This document shows positions 24,917 to 35,400 of a DNA stretch of 64,000 nucleotides, piece after piece. The translations under genes and the position numbers were made by a program. Location of the stretch: contig MU858143.1 of assembly GCA_033297075.1 (NCBI GenBank), positions 78,638 through 142,637 of the forward strand. Reading direction: 5' to 3'. A model generated the notes under the pieces. The model was not told where the DNA came from. It saw only the letters and a program-made list of their open reading frames with translations, and ran no database searches. Each line of letters opens with the position of its first letter. Positions within the stretch are counted from its first letter, which is position 1. The stretch comes from Rhypophila decipiens. Lineage: Eukaryota; Ascomycota; Sordariomycetes; Sordariales; Naviculisporaceae.

Positions 24917-26145
24917 AGCTTTAGTGCCGTGCGAATTGTAGGCAAACTCTGGAGCAAGATGAATACGCCAAGCTTGTCTAGATCTCCTGCATCGACTTGT
25001 ACGCAAGTGCGTCCCGGATGAGGAGACACCAAGTAATTTAATTGCTTATTACACTTGGTCGACCCTGTCCAACCTATACTGTGGGGACGGAGGAGGTCTG
25101 AGCACGCATTGACAACGGCGAAACGCAAGGGCAGTTGAGCAATCAACCCCTTGAGCTCGACCATCTCTGACTAGTGGCCCCTGATCAAAACGTTAAGCAA
25201 CCGCGCCCACGAGGCTCCATTGATTCGCACCAAAAGGTCTGATTGCCTGGCTCGACGTGCTCTCGACTACCTAGGTCGAGGGGCATTGACACCGCACTTT
25301 CTAGACAAGGTTCGACCAGAGGTCTGTCGGTGTGTGACGTTGTTGCCTTTGCGAGTCATATGCTGTGGAACTACCAGGTACGGCGGTAGCAAGGCAGACC
25401 ATTCCGTGATCATGAAGCTCGCTGACAAATCTGGGGCTGAGGACCTATACTGTCACTGTTGGATGTCTTGATAGACATTGGACTCCAAAGTTCAAGAACG
25501 TCATGACGTTTGGCCTGAGAGAGATCGAACCCTATTCCGCGAAAATGAACATAATTGTACATTTTGACTTGCGAGATTGTTTTTCCGACCATGTCCTGCA
25601 TTACTGCTGCTCAGGCTCCAAATTTCCCCTACCCTAATCCAAGCTGTGTATTATTAGACATAGGATGGTCGCAGCACCGGAGCGTGGCACAGACCAGAGC
25701 CACGGTGAGTTCTAGCCAGAACGTTGGAGATACCGGTAGCTCGTAACTTGATACTGTCCCCTAAACGTGTAGGAGCGCCGACTTGTCTGGAAAAGCAGAA
25801 CTATGCCCTGTTAGCTGGGCTCGATAATAGCAGCAAGATTCAGCGGTCTCCTGTCGAAAAGCTAGGTTAGCTCTAACATCTTGAGTGGTATTTATACAAA
25901 TCTATGGCCTAATGGATTACTTTACATGGACCCCTAATATTCGTTCTTCATATTAAACTGAAATAGAACAACACATCATGCCACAGAGCCATAACAACGG
26001 CCCGACAGACAGGGCAGATGAGGACAAAGAAAAGGACTGCGCCACCATAGCTTGAAGCCGAGCTCGAGCTTTGCTTGCATCCGACACTTGTTTACAGCTC
26101 TGCCAAACTCCAGCTAGACTACGGTGCAAGCTCCGTTCGTCTCGT
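24917..26145. other. Intergenic region
   Basis: About 1.2 kb with no recognisable gene. A lone B-box-like string near 25515 on the minus strand has no A box in front of it and was not called a tRNA. Confidence 0.4.
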
Positions 26146-26775
26146 CTATGCAGCAATCTTCTTGACAATCTTAGCCACCGCCGTCTTGTCAAAGTCTTTG
26201 CCCTCCAATAACCCCCCCGGGCCAACAAGCATCTTCATCAAGTTGCCCATACTTGGCGTATCACCCGCAGCGGCGACCTGTTCTCTCGCCTGACCGGCCA
26301 GGATCTCGAGGTCCTGCTCGCTCAGGACCTGGACCCCGCTCTCGGCAGCATAATCGAGCAATACCTTCACCTGCGCGGACTCCTTCTCGACGAGATCGTC
26401 CCGCCCGGCTGCCTTGAAGCCGTCGATGGCATCTTGCGAAGCCTGCGCCTGCTTCCGCAGGAGGGCGACTAACTGGGCGTCGGTCCGAATCGGGGAGGCG
26501 GTCTTGCTCGCGTTGAGGGCCGCTGCCAGGACGGAGCGGAGGACGCTGAGCCGGGTCGTGTCCTTTGCGCGCATGGCTGTTTTGAGGTCGCCTTTCATTT
26601 TTGTGAGCAGGGGAGGGGGGCTGGGCTCTGATTTCTCGGTTGAGTAGTAGCTTCGTTGGGTCATGATGGTGATGTTTGAGATTATCGGGCTTGCTTGATT
26701 TTGTTTGATGACCAGACGGCTTGGTCCGCTCAGGATGCGCTGAAAAGCAGCTGGGTTGGATAATCTGATTGCCAT
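26146..26775 (-). CDS. AIM41: Mitochondrial GatB/YqeY-domain protein (Aim41-like)
   Basis: An intronless 209-residue frame opens with ATG at 26775. The first 45 or so residues are basic and Ser-rich without acidic residues (MAIRLSNPAAFQRILSGPSR), as in a mitochondrial presequence. The rest fits the YqeY fold: KMKGDLKTAMRAKDTTRLSVLR, then TDAQLVALLRKQAQASQDAI, an alpha-helical segment with LVEKESAQVKVLLDY, and the C-terminal SMGNLMKMLVG motif. YqeY/Aim41 proteins resemble the tail domain of the GatB amidotransferase subunit; the yeast member is mitochondrial with poorly defined function. Length and order match the fungal family. It is the last gene before the repeat island. Confidence 0.88.
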   Translation of the reverse strand: MAIRLSNPAAFQRILSGPSRLVIKQNQASPIISNITIMTQRSYYSTEKSEPSPPPLLTKMKGDLKTAMRAKDTTRLSVLRSVLAAALNASKTASPIRTDAQLVALLRKQAQASQDAIDGFKAAGRDDLVEKESAQVKVLLDYAAESGVQVLSEQDLEILAGQAREQVAAAGDTPSMGNLMKMLVGPGGLLEGKDFDKTAVAKIVKKIAA

Positions 26776-27005
26776 TTTTGGGGTTCTTTTGGAGGTCCTC
26801 TTGAACGGTTGTTTCTTGCCTTTTTTTTTCTTGTTTGTAGTATGTTGTAAAAGATTGGGCCGGTGATCTTGTTGATGTTTTTGTTTTGTTTGACTGAAAT
26901 TTTGCGGAGCTGGGAGCTATGACCTCTACCCCGTACTCTGTACGTATTGTGTCGAGCTACCATGCTGGGTTAAGGGGGTCCGGCAACATGTTGCCATAAG
27001 GGCTA

Positions 27006-27158
27006 TGTGACGATTTGGGAATCTAGAACCACACCACTAGGCCAAACCTCCTTAAAAAGGATGCCAAATTCTAAGCTGCAAGCCAGCCTTAGAATTGTGT
27101 GTTATATAGTGGTTTCAATAGGGCACTATCGCTTGTGTTATCACGGCTCGCCGTGACA
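27006..27158 (-). mobile_element. Solo LTR of the miniature retrotransposon family
   Basis: Read on the minus strand it begins TGTCACGG and ends CGTCACA, the same termini as the LTRs at 49 kb. It contains TATATAAC, then a hairpin (AATTCTAAG paired with CTTAGAATT) starting about 30 bp downstream of the TATA, then GGCATCCTTTTTAAGGAGG and the A-box-like TTTGGCCTAGTGGTGTGG, in the same order as in the other copies. It is flanked by GGCTA on the left and AGCTA on the right, a 5-bp target duplication with one G/A transition. Length 153 bp; no internal region or second LTR is attached. Confidence 0.75.
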
Positions 27159-27896
27159 AGCTACTATAAGCATGTTACGCCTGTAACAGAGGTACTTTTT
27201 TATAAGTATTATATTGGCGGTATGTGGGGTTACTCTGTTGCTTTATAACATGCTATTTTGGCCAGAAAATAGGGTTAACTTTATAAGCCTTACAATACAA
27301 CATAACGCTACGGCCAAAAAAGACTGTTAGTTCTACAAGACTTATAATTTAATATATTATTAAAGCTAAGATAATATATTATTCAATGGCTAAACTAGCA
27401 AAAGAGTCAATCCTTACTTCAATTAACCTCCTTTACCCTATTTTTTTCAGTAGGGTTAGAAGGTTAATTGAGATAGCGATTTACTTGGCCCATGGATTAC
27501 AAACACTTAGTTAATGTGACGAATGAGGCCATCGGGGTTAACGCCACGTTCCGTCAGCGAGATGCAAAGTGGATCCAACTGTGGATCCTACCTCGGTTAT
27601 AAAGTGTTACGACCACACAGCATATTCTTCCTTTCTTTTTCTCTCTCTTTAGTCTAGGATCTTCGTCCATAGTGCTTAATGAGATGAGTTCCGCCGTCTC
27701 TCAGCTAGGTTATGACAGTTAATTGGTATACGAAAAGTGGGTTACAATTTGGATCGAATAGAGGAGGTTACAAAAGTAAGTACGAATATAATTCAATTGA
27801 GCTATAGAAGAAGACTATTTAACTATTTATAGGTGTGTGTGCGAGGAGGAGCCGAAAGTAAGGTTATATTAAGAGGAATACGTGTGGGGAAGCTTG
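27159..27896. other. AT-rich, probably RIP-degraded DNA
   Basis: Conspicuously AT-rich, with many TA dinucleotides and stops in all frames. It looks like decayed repetitive DNA between the solo LTR and the complete miniature element. A stretch near 27530-27720 is less AT-biased. Confidence 0.45.
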
Positions 27897-28446
27897 TGTT
27901 GAATGCTGGAATAAGCTATTATACGGGGAAAAGCCTGTGATAGTATAAGTAACGGCGGTGTGCTGAATGGGTATATAACCATTGAATTGCAGAAGGATCT
28001 GATAACTTCTGTAATTTGAGCTCCTTTTTAGGGATGGTTTGGCCGAGTGGTATGGTTCTTGGCGCTCGCCGTCACTTTACAGAAGTTACACGGCTGCGTG
28101 TGTTCGATTCCCCGCAGTTGGAAAAAGGCTAAATGACGGCTTTTTTCGGGGTTCCCTATATCCACACATCGGTTAGACCTTCGGCCTCCAGACTCCCGAT
28201 CGGATCGATCGGGCTTCCCCTGAGTGAAAGGGGGGGGTTCGAGTTCGGGGCGAACTCTGGACCGAACCGGGGGTAGTAACGGCGGTGTGCTGAATGGGTA
28301 TATAACCATTGAATTGCAGAAGGTTCTGATAACTTCTGTAATTTGAGCTCCTTTTTAGGAATGGTTTGGCCGAGTGGTATGGTTCTTGGCGCTCGCCGTC
28401 ACTGTATATGTTGAATGCTGGAAATAAGCTATTACATGGGAAAAAG
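27897..28446 (+). repeat. Tandem duplication that flanks the miniature LTR element
   Basis: TGTTGAATGCTGG followed by AATAAGCTATTA and a GGGAAAA run occurs at 27897-27932 and again, slightly diverged, at 28409-28445, directly outside the two GTATA target duplications. Removing the 27948-28403 element leaves two tandem units of about 50 bp, so the element inserted at their junction. Confidence 0.6.
27948..28403 (+). mobile_element. Complete TRIM-like miniature LTR retrotransposon (456 bp) with self-priming signal
   Basis: Two 129-bp LTRs (27948-28076 and 28275-28403) differ at only two positions and enclose a 198-bp non-coding core. A perfect 5-bp target duplication GTATA flanks the whole (27943-27947, 28404-28408). 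LTR ends are AGTAACGGCG and CGCCGTCACT, near-perfect inverted repeats. The LTR has TATATAA at 27972-27978 and, 31 bp on, TAACTTCTGTAA (28003-28014). The first twelve internal bases, TTACAGAAGTTA (28077-28088), are its exact complement, as in Tf1-type retroelements that prime reverse transcription with their own folded 5' RNA end. A hairpin (28241-28257) and a G-run end the core just before the 3' LTR, like a polypurine tract. It has no ORF, so any movement would need proteins supplied in trans. Classification as a TRIM is inference from structure. Confidence 0.82.
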
Positions 28447-28454
28447 TATATAGT

Positions 28455-28584
28455 TGTCACGATCGTACTATTACGGCAGTTACATACACTATACATACCA
28501 ATCCTAGAGCGGATTCTTCCGTTCTAGAATCGTGCCCTTTTGGGGGTTTGTGGCTCAGTGGTGTGGTATGTCGCTGTTGTTACA
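28455..28584 (+). mobile_element. Second solo LTR of the same family, diverged
   Basis: It starts TGTCACGATC and ends TGTTACA, one C/T change from the family end. The order of parts is kept: TATA-like CTATACATACC, a hairpin (CTAGAGCGG with CCGTTCTAG), then CCCTTTTGGGGGTTTG and an A-box-like TGTGGCTCAGTGGTGTGG. It is flanked by ATAGT and ATAAT, a 5-bp target duplication with one G/A transition. At 130 bp it has the same length as the LTRs of the neighbouring complete element. Confidence 0.68.
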
Positions 28585-30858
28585 ATAATAGATAGGAAAG
28601 CCTGTAGTAGAAAAAACAAGATGTTTGGTAAAATATGTAGAAAACATAAGGGATTTAAGAAATATGACGTTCAACGAATATAGTTAGCCCCACGCAATAG
28701 GAGTTTGGACCTTAACAGGTTGAAGGCAGTCTTTTCCGGCCATTTTACCACTGTTCGTAGCCAACAGGCTTATAGTTAGATGTTGCCGAACCGTACGCTC
28801 CCTGCATGGTAGCTTCTTTGGCTGGGATCAATTGGTCGGGACGGCAGACCCCAAAGCCGCGGGAGACGTGTCAAGTCCCCACATGGATCAGCTGTAGAGA
28901 ACGCTCAACACCGTATCCGAACAGCTCGCGAAACAAACCCCACAAGGGTCACAACTGTGGAGGTCCTACAACGGCCACGATCCTGGAGCAACACGTGGGC
29001 AGCCCTGCAGACGGGACCTTGTTTTCAGTCTGTGTTCCATTCTTACCTTTGCAGCCACGCGTTGTCCTAATATCTACCAGGTACCCGGTAGTGGCATGTT
29101 TGATTGGGGCCTGGCTCCAAGCACCGGCGCAGCCAGGAGTAGACAAGACAAATGCTGTCAACCGAATTGGTGTTCTTCAATACGGAGCAAACGATTAACT
29201 TGAAAGTGGAATTGGGTGGACTTTCGTAATCCCTCGCCGTTTCTTTGCTTGACATTCGGTGTCATTACGGGAACCTCTGCCACAGCCATGAAGGATTGGA
29301 TTATTGTCGGGTCTCGCCTTTACACTAATAAAAGTCGAAGCCCGCTAGCTGACTTCGAGTTCAAGACTTGATTATATACCTTAATTGGCTTAGAGATCAA
29401 GTCCTTAGGATCTATCCGATACCTACTACTGAGCCACCAGACGCATTGCCACAACATGCCACGGTAGTTATCAAGCTTATTTTCTGATCGACAATCTCAC
29501 TTCCGTGGGGTTGTCAATGGATGATCCAGCCAGGCCCGGGTGCCATCCCGTGCGCCCCGGGCCCGCCCGCGCTGGACCTAAAGCCAACGTGACCAGGGTC
29601 CATCCCACTCCACGTAGGATCTTGGTTGGGATTGGTTGGGGTCCAAGAATTTCCAAAGTAATTAAACATCATCGTGCCGAACGGGGGCCGCGGCGGAGCA
29701 TTGAGCTATGGCTAGAAAGCGACCAGGAGGAGGAGGGAAAATGAGATACAGGTACGAACAGAAACTGGTGTGTATAAGTAGCCCAGTTCTCTTGACATTG
29801 GTTTGATGTTATCACCAGAGATTGATGGGCCCAATCAACCGGTATGATCCATTGTGAGCCTCACGGAAGGCAATTTCGCGGAGACCTGAACTGCGTACAT
29901 GTAACTTGGAAATGTATGTAAATTTCTCCGCCCAAGGCCCCAGGGTATCTACCGATCGTTGCCCATCGCCTTGGTACCTTCCCGATCTTCTACTCCCCCG
30001 CTTGCCCCTTCATTCTTGTTACTTGTACCCGTTCGCCTCTACCAGACTACCAGGCAAGTGCTACCCCTCCAGGTTTCCCCCTGTCCATCATGGCTGTCAC
30101 GCCTGGCATCTATTACCGTTTGTTGCTCGTTACCCAGCAGGCACGGAGCCGCTTGATCCCTGGCTCCTTCCACCTGTTCATCAACTGCACTCTCATCATT
30201 CTAGACCCGAATCTTCCGACCGAAAGGCCCACCCAATCCTCCCAGAAAGGAAAGAACGCGTGGAATGAAGTTCAGACCGGGAACTAGTCATCTTCCAACC
30301 AGCGCGGTTGCTCTCACTCGGTCTTCCTTGGGAAACCATCCCAGTTCTTCCCACTCGAGTGGTGGTCACTTTGTTCTGCCGCCCACTTCCACCCATTCCC
30401 GCCAATCAAAAATCCAATCATTAAGTTGAGAAACCGACGCCCCAGGAATCAACGAGTATTCCACCAAAAATCGAACATGACGGCCCTGTTGCCCCTCAGC
30501 CAAGACTTCCAAAGATCGATCCAAGCCTGCCCCGAAGATGGGAGACTTCCCACCAAAATACGAAATATCCAAGCCAATGTCTATAGTCGTTATCGGTCAT
30601 TGTAATCGTCGTTGTCGTCAGTTCTCATTTATACCGCTTGGCCCGCGGCTTTATGGAACTCGTGGCTCCAAGCCGTCCACCCGGCAGCAAAGAAACTTGG
30701 CAATCATCGACTGTCAGTGTCGAGCTCGCTTCCGAGAATCACTTTGCCTGCCTCCTTTCGAAGACTGGTGACCCCGGTGGCCGTCGCTCGGTCGATGAGA
30801 TCTGCTGCCTCCCGGCTTCCGACCAATACACACGTATCTGATATTAGACATCAGTTAG

Positions 30859-32424
30859 TCATGTTCTGGTCCTGGGTCTGCCCGAGCACAGGGCCACCAA
30901 CACTGGGAAATACGCCTATGCGAAATCGTTAGCTCAAAAATCCGTATCCCTACAGGTGCAACTCGGAATTTGGTGACAGACAAGGCAGGTAGCCAGCATT
31001 GTCAGCGGGGGAACGTACCTTGAAGGCTGGATTATCGGCTTCATTGTGAGCCTGGGCCACCAGAAGCTGGACATCGGCGAGCGTCATCCTGTCTCAATGT
31101 CAGTACCACGGATATCCTTTTACGTATCCGCATTCAAGTGCTTCACTCACCCCAGAGCCTGTGTAAAAGGGTATATGGAAAGAGCACTCAGAAGACGGTG
31201 GACGTTGGCCCGATTTGACGTCCCGATCTCATTGTCTCGTGGATCTGTCAGAGCAATCAGAGGAGGGAAATGTTCGTTCGACGAGCTCGGTTCAACAACC
31301 CACCATTCGACCATCCACTCAGTGGTAATGGCACGAGGCGCGACTCTACCTCCACAAAGCCTGCCTGCGTCATCCAGTTTTGCAAGCGCAGTGGTGCTCT
31401 GGGGTCTTTATACGGCTGTATGCTTTGCATATATCTCTGCGACCATACCTGCAGGGCGTGATCTGAAAGCCTCCACGTCAATTTCTTTCTCTATCCGGCA
31501 TCCCAGACATCTGCTTACTTGCGGTCAATGTCCCGTTGTCTGATTGAGCATTGAAATAGATCTCCACCATCTGGCACCACCCTCCTGGTCGAAGGACTCG
31601 AAGAATATCAGCCATGTAGTTGGTCCATCTGTTGGCGTGAATCCCACCCGCCATCATCCTGCTGTGTACGAGGTCGAAAGAATTGGAAGAAAACGTGGAT
31701 CTGCTTGTCGCGTTAGGTCACCGATTGCCAAACTTCGTTCATAATATGGGCTGCCTCACGGACTATTTAGGTCATCCACCTGGACAATCAGATTCGGCGG
31801 CATATCGACCGGCATAGGATAGGGATAAATATCTATTCCAAAGACCTAGACCCTTGAAGTTAGACTACCTGAGACTCGGGACGTGCAGACGTGTACGCAG
31901 ATCTTTCTGCCTGAACCCGCGGTGTCGTCGAGTTTGTTGTCGGGCTGTGTCAGACCCGCAGTGGCCCGAGAAACGACGAAGGATATGACAGAGAAGGAAA
32001 CGCTTTGAAGGTCACACACCTCGCATTCTGGATATTGCTCTGCAGCCTCGATGGCCCAGGAGCCAGATCCGTATCCCAGGTCAAGGATCCTTCGTGGCCG
32101 AGGGATTGGGGGAAATATCAGTCGGCTATCAAACATCATGTTGAATATTTGATGCATGTACTGGAGCCGCTCGACCTCGTCCTATCATGGTAAGGGGTCA
32201 GAGGGACATGAGGGAATGCAAAGCAACAAAGCGTTAACTCACATCGTCGACGGGCGCAAAATACACGCCATTCTCGACGGCGTAACGCTGGAACTCCCTG
32301 TTGTGATGCACAAAGACATCACGGTATGTGTTGTCCAGAGGGACGGTATCGCTGCGTTTAGTTTAGTGATTGGATAAATGCCAGCTTTCATAGGTTGGAT
32401 GGGGCTGGATTACTCTTCTTCCAT
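30859..32424 (-). CDS. SAM-dependent methyltransferase, LaeA-like fungal family (nine exons)
   Basis: Assembled from splice sites. Exons (high to low): 32424-32414, 32351-32243, 32181-32020, 31845-31760, 31700-31519, 31462-31304, 31244-31151, 31088-31019, 30915-30859. Total 930 nt, 309 residues; all eight introns are GT-AG and seven of them are 56-103 bp (the third is 174 bp). Every junction keeps frame. The product begins MEEDDTVPLDNTYRDVF. It has the Rossmann motif I ILDLGYGSGSWAIEAA, an acidic strand-2 loop FGIDIYPYPMP, a post-I VDDLNSP, then FDLVHSRMMAGGIHANRW and VLRPGGWCQMVE, the pattern of class I methyltransferases of the LaeA/UMTA type. The C-terminal half keeps RYMQSIQPYKDPRAPLRLQNW and GWSNDPRDNEIGTSNRANVH. 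Members of this family include regulators and tailoring enzymes of secondary metabolism, but no biosynthetic genes flank this one. The substrate is unknown. The sequence looks intact, not a pseudogene. Confidence 0.85.
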
Positions 32425-35400
32425 GGATTCAACGTCGGTGACTGTCAACAGCAAGGCAGTGTTGGAAGATGCTGCGCAGGAGAGATCAAGGACGGGTGAG
32501 GATCAGAGGAGCCAAAGCAAGGACAAGATTTTGAAGGCGAAGTGCTTTCGTGGGCGTTGTCCAGAATATATACGGAAGCTCAGGAACCAGCATCACGGCG
32601 GCTCTCGTGTTGTTAGGGGAGCTTTCCAGAGTTGGCGAAATGGGCCCTTATCCATTTCTCTCGGGAACGAACATCAAGACGAAATATGGGCCCGTGTGTC
32701 TGGCTATGTGGCATTCATACAAGGCACGCCGTTAAATGAGCAAAGCTTGCTCTGTGGATCCGTTCTTTCAGCCAGATCACTCAGATTGGCCGAGAAGAGG
32801 GCTCTCACCCCACGATGTTATTGTCGATCACGGGCGCGCTGTGCGCATTATTCCTCTCATCAGCGGGGGACGAAGTAAACCATGCCCCTGCCTCCTACAT
32901 CACTTGGCAAGCCTTTAGTGTACGGGCGGGTTGAAACGCCAGCAGTTGTTATTCGGGCAGGTCGTGCAGCAGGAATCTGACTTCTGTTATGGCACAGGAT
33001 GGCCGTTTTGGGACAGCCGTCTTGTCCATGACGGTACGGATGGATGGGGTCTCATGGGTTGAATGCAACTTCGGCAAGCACCAGTGGCTCTTGTGCTCCA
33101 TGCCCACATATTCCGAGGAAGATTCCTTGCTCCTTGAGACAAGGCAGGATGGCCCGTCCTTGGTCCATGACTATGCTGCTAACCCCGGCTGAAAGGCAAA
33201 CGACGTGGTTGTTTTGATTGGAGAGCCGGGGGTCCTTCATCGACCATGGTAGCTCGACCTGCTGCTGTACTCTGTACTAAGGACAGATACGTCGATTATG
33301 CACCTGTGGAGAGACGGCCAGGGCTTGACTTATTAGCCTGCTGCATACTCTAGTGTCACGACAGCACGTACATACGAGTGTATGCTGGTATGTACACTCT
33401 ACCGGTGGCTGTCGGGTGGTTTCTCACGCGTCCATGGCCGACTCAAGTGGCCGCCGGCTAACTTGGCTCGCGCAAGGCGCGAATGGCGGTGGCTGGCTTG
33501 TTAAGGTGGCATCCCTATAATATAACATCGGTGCTTTAAGACGAGACTCGCCTAGGTAGTGTATAGGCCAACCGCCATTGCGCGCATTTGACCGACAGAG
33601 TGGGCAGGCAAAGAAAAACCGGGTCATCGGTGGGGGTGTGAGCTGTGAACCTTCCCAAGGACCCGGCACCAGCTACCACCCTGGTGCCGCCCCGAGTGCG
33701 ACATCTTTACAAGCAACCAAGCCCGTCCATCATAGACACGGGGAGAGCGATTTTCCCAATAAACCCAGTAAATGTTGCTCGTGTGCTGATGTGCGCAAGG
33801 CTGACGTCAAACAAATTCGCACACAGTACATTGGGTGTCGGGGCACAAAGAGAGTGTACTGTACAAGTGAGTTGGGGTACACAAGCGACACCATCATCGA
33901 ATGACCCAAGGGGCCCCGAGGGCAAAATCCCAAGGACATGGACTTGGGATTTTCACCAGAAGGTTAAGCCCGCCACGGCCCCGCCAGCTTGGTGCCGCTC
34001 GGGAAGTTTGTTTAGGCGGCATTAGGAAAGGCAATCGAAGAATCTGGAAATAATTCCAACATTTCCCGTCACCACCCCACCTCTTCCTCGCGCGCTAGCT
34101 CAACACACCAGCATCGATCTACCCTGTCGCACCACTGCCCCGTCCATCATCTCCTCTTTCGGGGCAGTTTGTTTCGTGGTCGGACCATGGGAACTATTCT
34201 GGACGCAGTGCGGTACCCTGGACCTGACACTGTGCTCAAGTCTTGTTGGGTACAAAGACGAGGGCCCATCCACACAAGCCACGGAAGTCATTGATTCAGC
34301 TGAAATGTGGACGGGGACGTGCCACAGAAACGGAAAAATGGAGGAAATCTGTTATTTCGAGAGAGGGTGATCCTTTCAGGAATCATCCGGCTCCAGCAAT
34401 GCGTACGTGGCACTGTAGGATAAACCGGCACTCGAGCTGGGGTCATTGCCATCTCCGAAAGCATTCTCTGTCCACGACATGGATCGCTATGGCTTGCATG
34501 GTTGCACGTCCACCCATCCCATCATCTTGACTTTGTTTCAAGTTCATACGATTTTTGTGGGCTCCCTTGACGGGAACGTTTTAGGCGCAGCGGCAGAAGT
34601 CATGCGCCGATGAGCGGAAGAGTAACATCGGAACCGCCTCAACGGGCCGTTGCAGCGCCATCAATTCAATTTCCCCCGTTGCAAGACATACAAGATAAAA
34701 GCAGCTAAAAGGGGCGCTCTGTGCCCCCAAGGGACATCTCGAAATGAAAGAAAGAAAGAAAACATATAAGGGGCCATCGATTCAACCGAGGTTCGTGTGA
34801 TCCACGGCCCACCCGCTCTCGATGAGCCGGACTATTATGGTGTGTGTCTGGTGATTTGGCTTGTGTGTACCTCGCACACAAAGTGCCGTCCCCAAAAGTC
34901 TCTGTGCAGGCGCCACTTTCCTCAACTTCCTGAACACTCGGGACGGCCACCTGAGTGATCAGATGCGGCTCCTGGAGATATCCCATGATTGGTCGGGTAC
35001 TTTATAGAGGACGAAATTTCACCGAAATTTGGCAAAAGCGGCGCCGTAGCGCAAAAGGCGGACAACAAACATTGATGGCTCGAGACGACAAAGATTGACT
35101 TGGTGATGAAGGATGACAACGCGCCATATTGCGACAAATACCGTTTTGCATAGCTTTGCTCCGCTTCAGCCATGATAGTTGCACATGCATCAAGTCTGAG
35201 TCAGGCCAGGGGTGTCCTATCAGTGCAGCAGTACATGTACCATATGGTACAGTATTTCTACACCAAGTTTCAAGATACGGATACTTGTCCAACTCCAGGT
35301 GCCAAACGGACGACATCCACCCTTGACAGCCCCTGGAATGGCGCCAAGACAATACACAGAGTCGGATTGTCAGACCCATGTAAGAGGGCTGGGGGAACGT

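Larger units (their letters stand above)
26776..30858. other. Repeat island and flanking gene-free DNA
   Basis: About 4.1 kb. From 27006 to about 28720 the DNA is AT-rich and made largely of short LTR elements (see separate entries). From 28720 to 30858 the base composition returns to that of the rest of the window and no supported gene is seen. Confidence 0.6.

Noticed and set aside
25500..25540. B-box-like GGTTCGATC on the minus strand
   Set aside because: No A box at a suitable distance and no cloverleaf; a chance match.
28037..28115. A functional tRNA gene (A box and B box on the plus strand)
   Set aside because: No closed seven-base acceptor stem and no good T stem in this copy; the segment crosses an LTR boundary and is repeated in a mobile-element family.
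30859..32424. Methyltransferase remnant (pseudogene)
   Set aside because: At first it looked broken because frames are short, but all eight interruptions are explained by canonical introns and the spliced protein is complete.
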